Below, one piece after another: positions 63,431 through 64,000 of a stretch of 64,000 nt of DNA (its first letter is position 1; each line of letters begins with the position of its first letter). Position numbers and translations under genes: made by a program. This DNA comes from Enoplolaimus lenunculus (taxonomy: Eukaryota > Nematoda > Enoplea > Enoplida > Thoracostomopsidae): assembly GCA_030248215.1 (NCBI GenBank), contig JASANG010002785.1:62001-126000 (forward strand). Direction: 5' to 3'. The notes beneath the pieces are model-generated. The model saw nothing but the letters and a program-made list of their open reading frames with translations, was not told the DNA's origin and searched no databases.

Positions 63431-64000
63431 TATTTTAACTTTACAAAATGTCACCGAACTCGACAAAAATTCAGACTCAAATATGGAAAAAATTATTTAA
63501 TTCAGTATCAAACAGTTCCGTTTCGGCGTTGCCGTATGCTCTCAGAAGACGAAAAACTGTCTTCTAGGACCTAAAGTGAGTGGTCACTGTGGAAGTCCAT
63601 GTGTATATTTTTTTCAATATTTTAGTATTAAAACCAAAAATTTATTTATTCTCATTTAATAAAAACTAAACATTTTGTTATAAAAAAGCAAAATATACTT
63701 CATCTAAAAAGTAACTCTCAAATCCGATAATTTAACTCAGATAAAACATTGCGAGATATTTATTTCAGCATAAAAATTGTTCAAAAATCGCTGTCTGCCA
63801 CTATGAGTGGTACTCACACCCCCGCTGTAGTTTAACATTTTAAAAAGTTTCCTAAAAAATTAAAATTGCAAAAATTGATGGCTTTTTTTCTCGTTTTAAG
63901 TACATATTTTACTATAGAACAAACCAGGACAGTAAAAGCATTCCTTATTACATTGTTCAGGCGTTTATTTATATATTTAATTTGTTTATTTGTTTTTATT
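63431..64000. other. AT-rich end of window, nothing recognised
   Basis: No coding signal or repeat ends noted. Confidence 0.4.

Overview
The window looks like a metazoan nuclear genome with spliceosomal introns, small exons, large introns and a very heavy load of short inverted-repeat elements. The commonest simple motif is TTAGGC, the nematode telomere unit, present dozens of times internally. With TTTCAG-type acceptors and GTAAGT donors this suggests a nematode or a close relative. The motif here is mostly carried by mobile elements, so the assignment is an inference.

Three protein-coding genes can be reconstructed by matching splice sites and reading-frame phase. (1) On the minus strand, 8507 to beyond base 1, a very large multi-zinc-finger nuclear protein (at least 2,311 codons in 4 exons, 3' end outside the window). 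(2) On the plus strand, about 15067-28760, a NAP1/SET-family histone chaperone in at least 11 exons. (3) On the minus strand, 48293-30497, a complete 18-exon animal transglutaminase of 958 residues with the Cys-His-Asp triad and all four family domains. Genes 1 and 2 are divergent and genes 2 and 3 are convergent, about 1.7 kb apart.

The rest is introns and intergenic DNA filled by at least a dozen families of MITE-like elements, several with internal tandem repeats. The most striking are elements with GGCCCATGT... terminal inverted repeats and apparent 8-bp target duplications whose interior is a tract of TTAGGC telomere repeats (over 15 copies). A sister family shares the GGCCCATGTTAC end, and a 1.1-kb relative carries a GGGACAGCT minisatellite instead. 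A second notable type is a ~265-bp element with TTAA flanks, piggyBac-like ends and an internal tRNA-Gly-like Pol III module (three copies). A decayed piggyBac transposase lies at 11.6-12.1 kb. Long arrays include 650 bp of TTAGGC variants inside a NAP intron (26.6-27.3 kb), a 39-bp minisatellite that is open for 371 codons (50.2-51.4 kb), a TTG microsatellite (52.3-52.9 kb) and two TA tracts.

From 48.3 kb to the end I see no convincing host gene, only repeats and AT-rich unassigned DNA.
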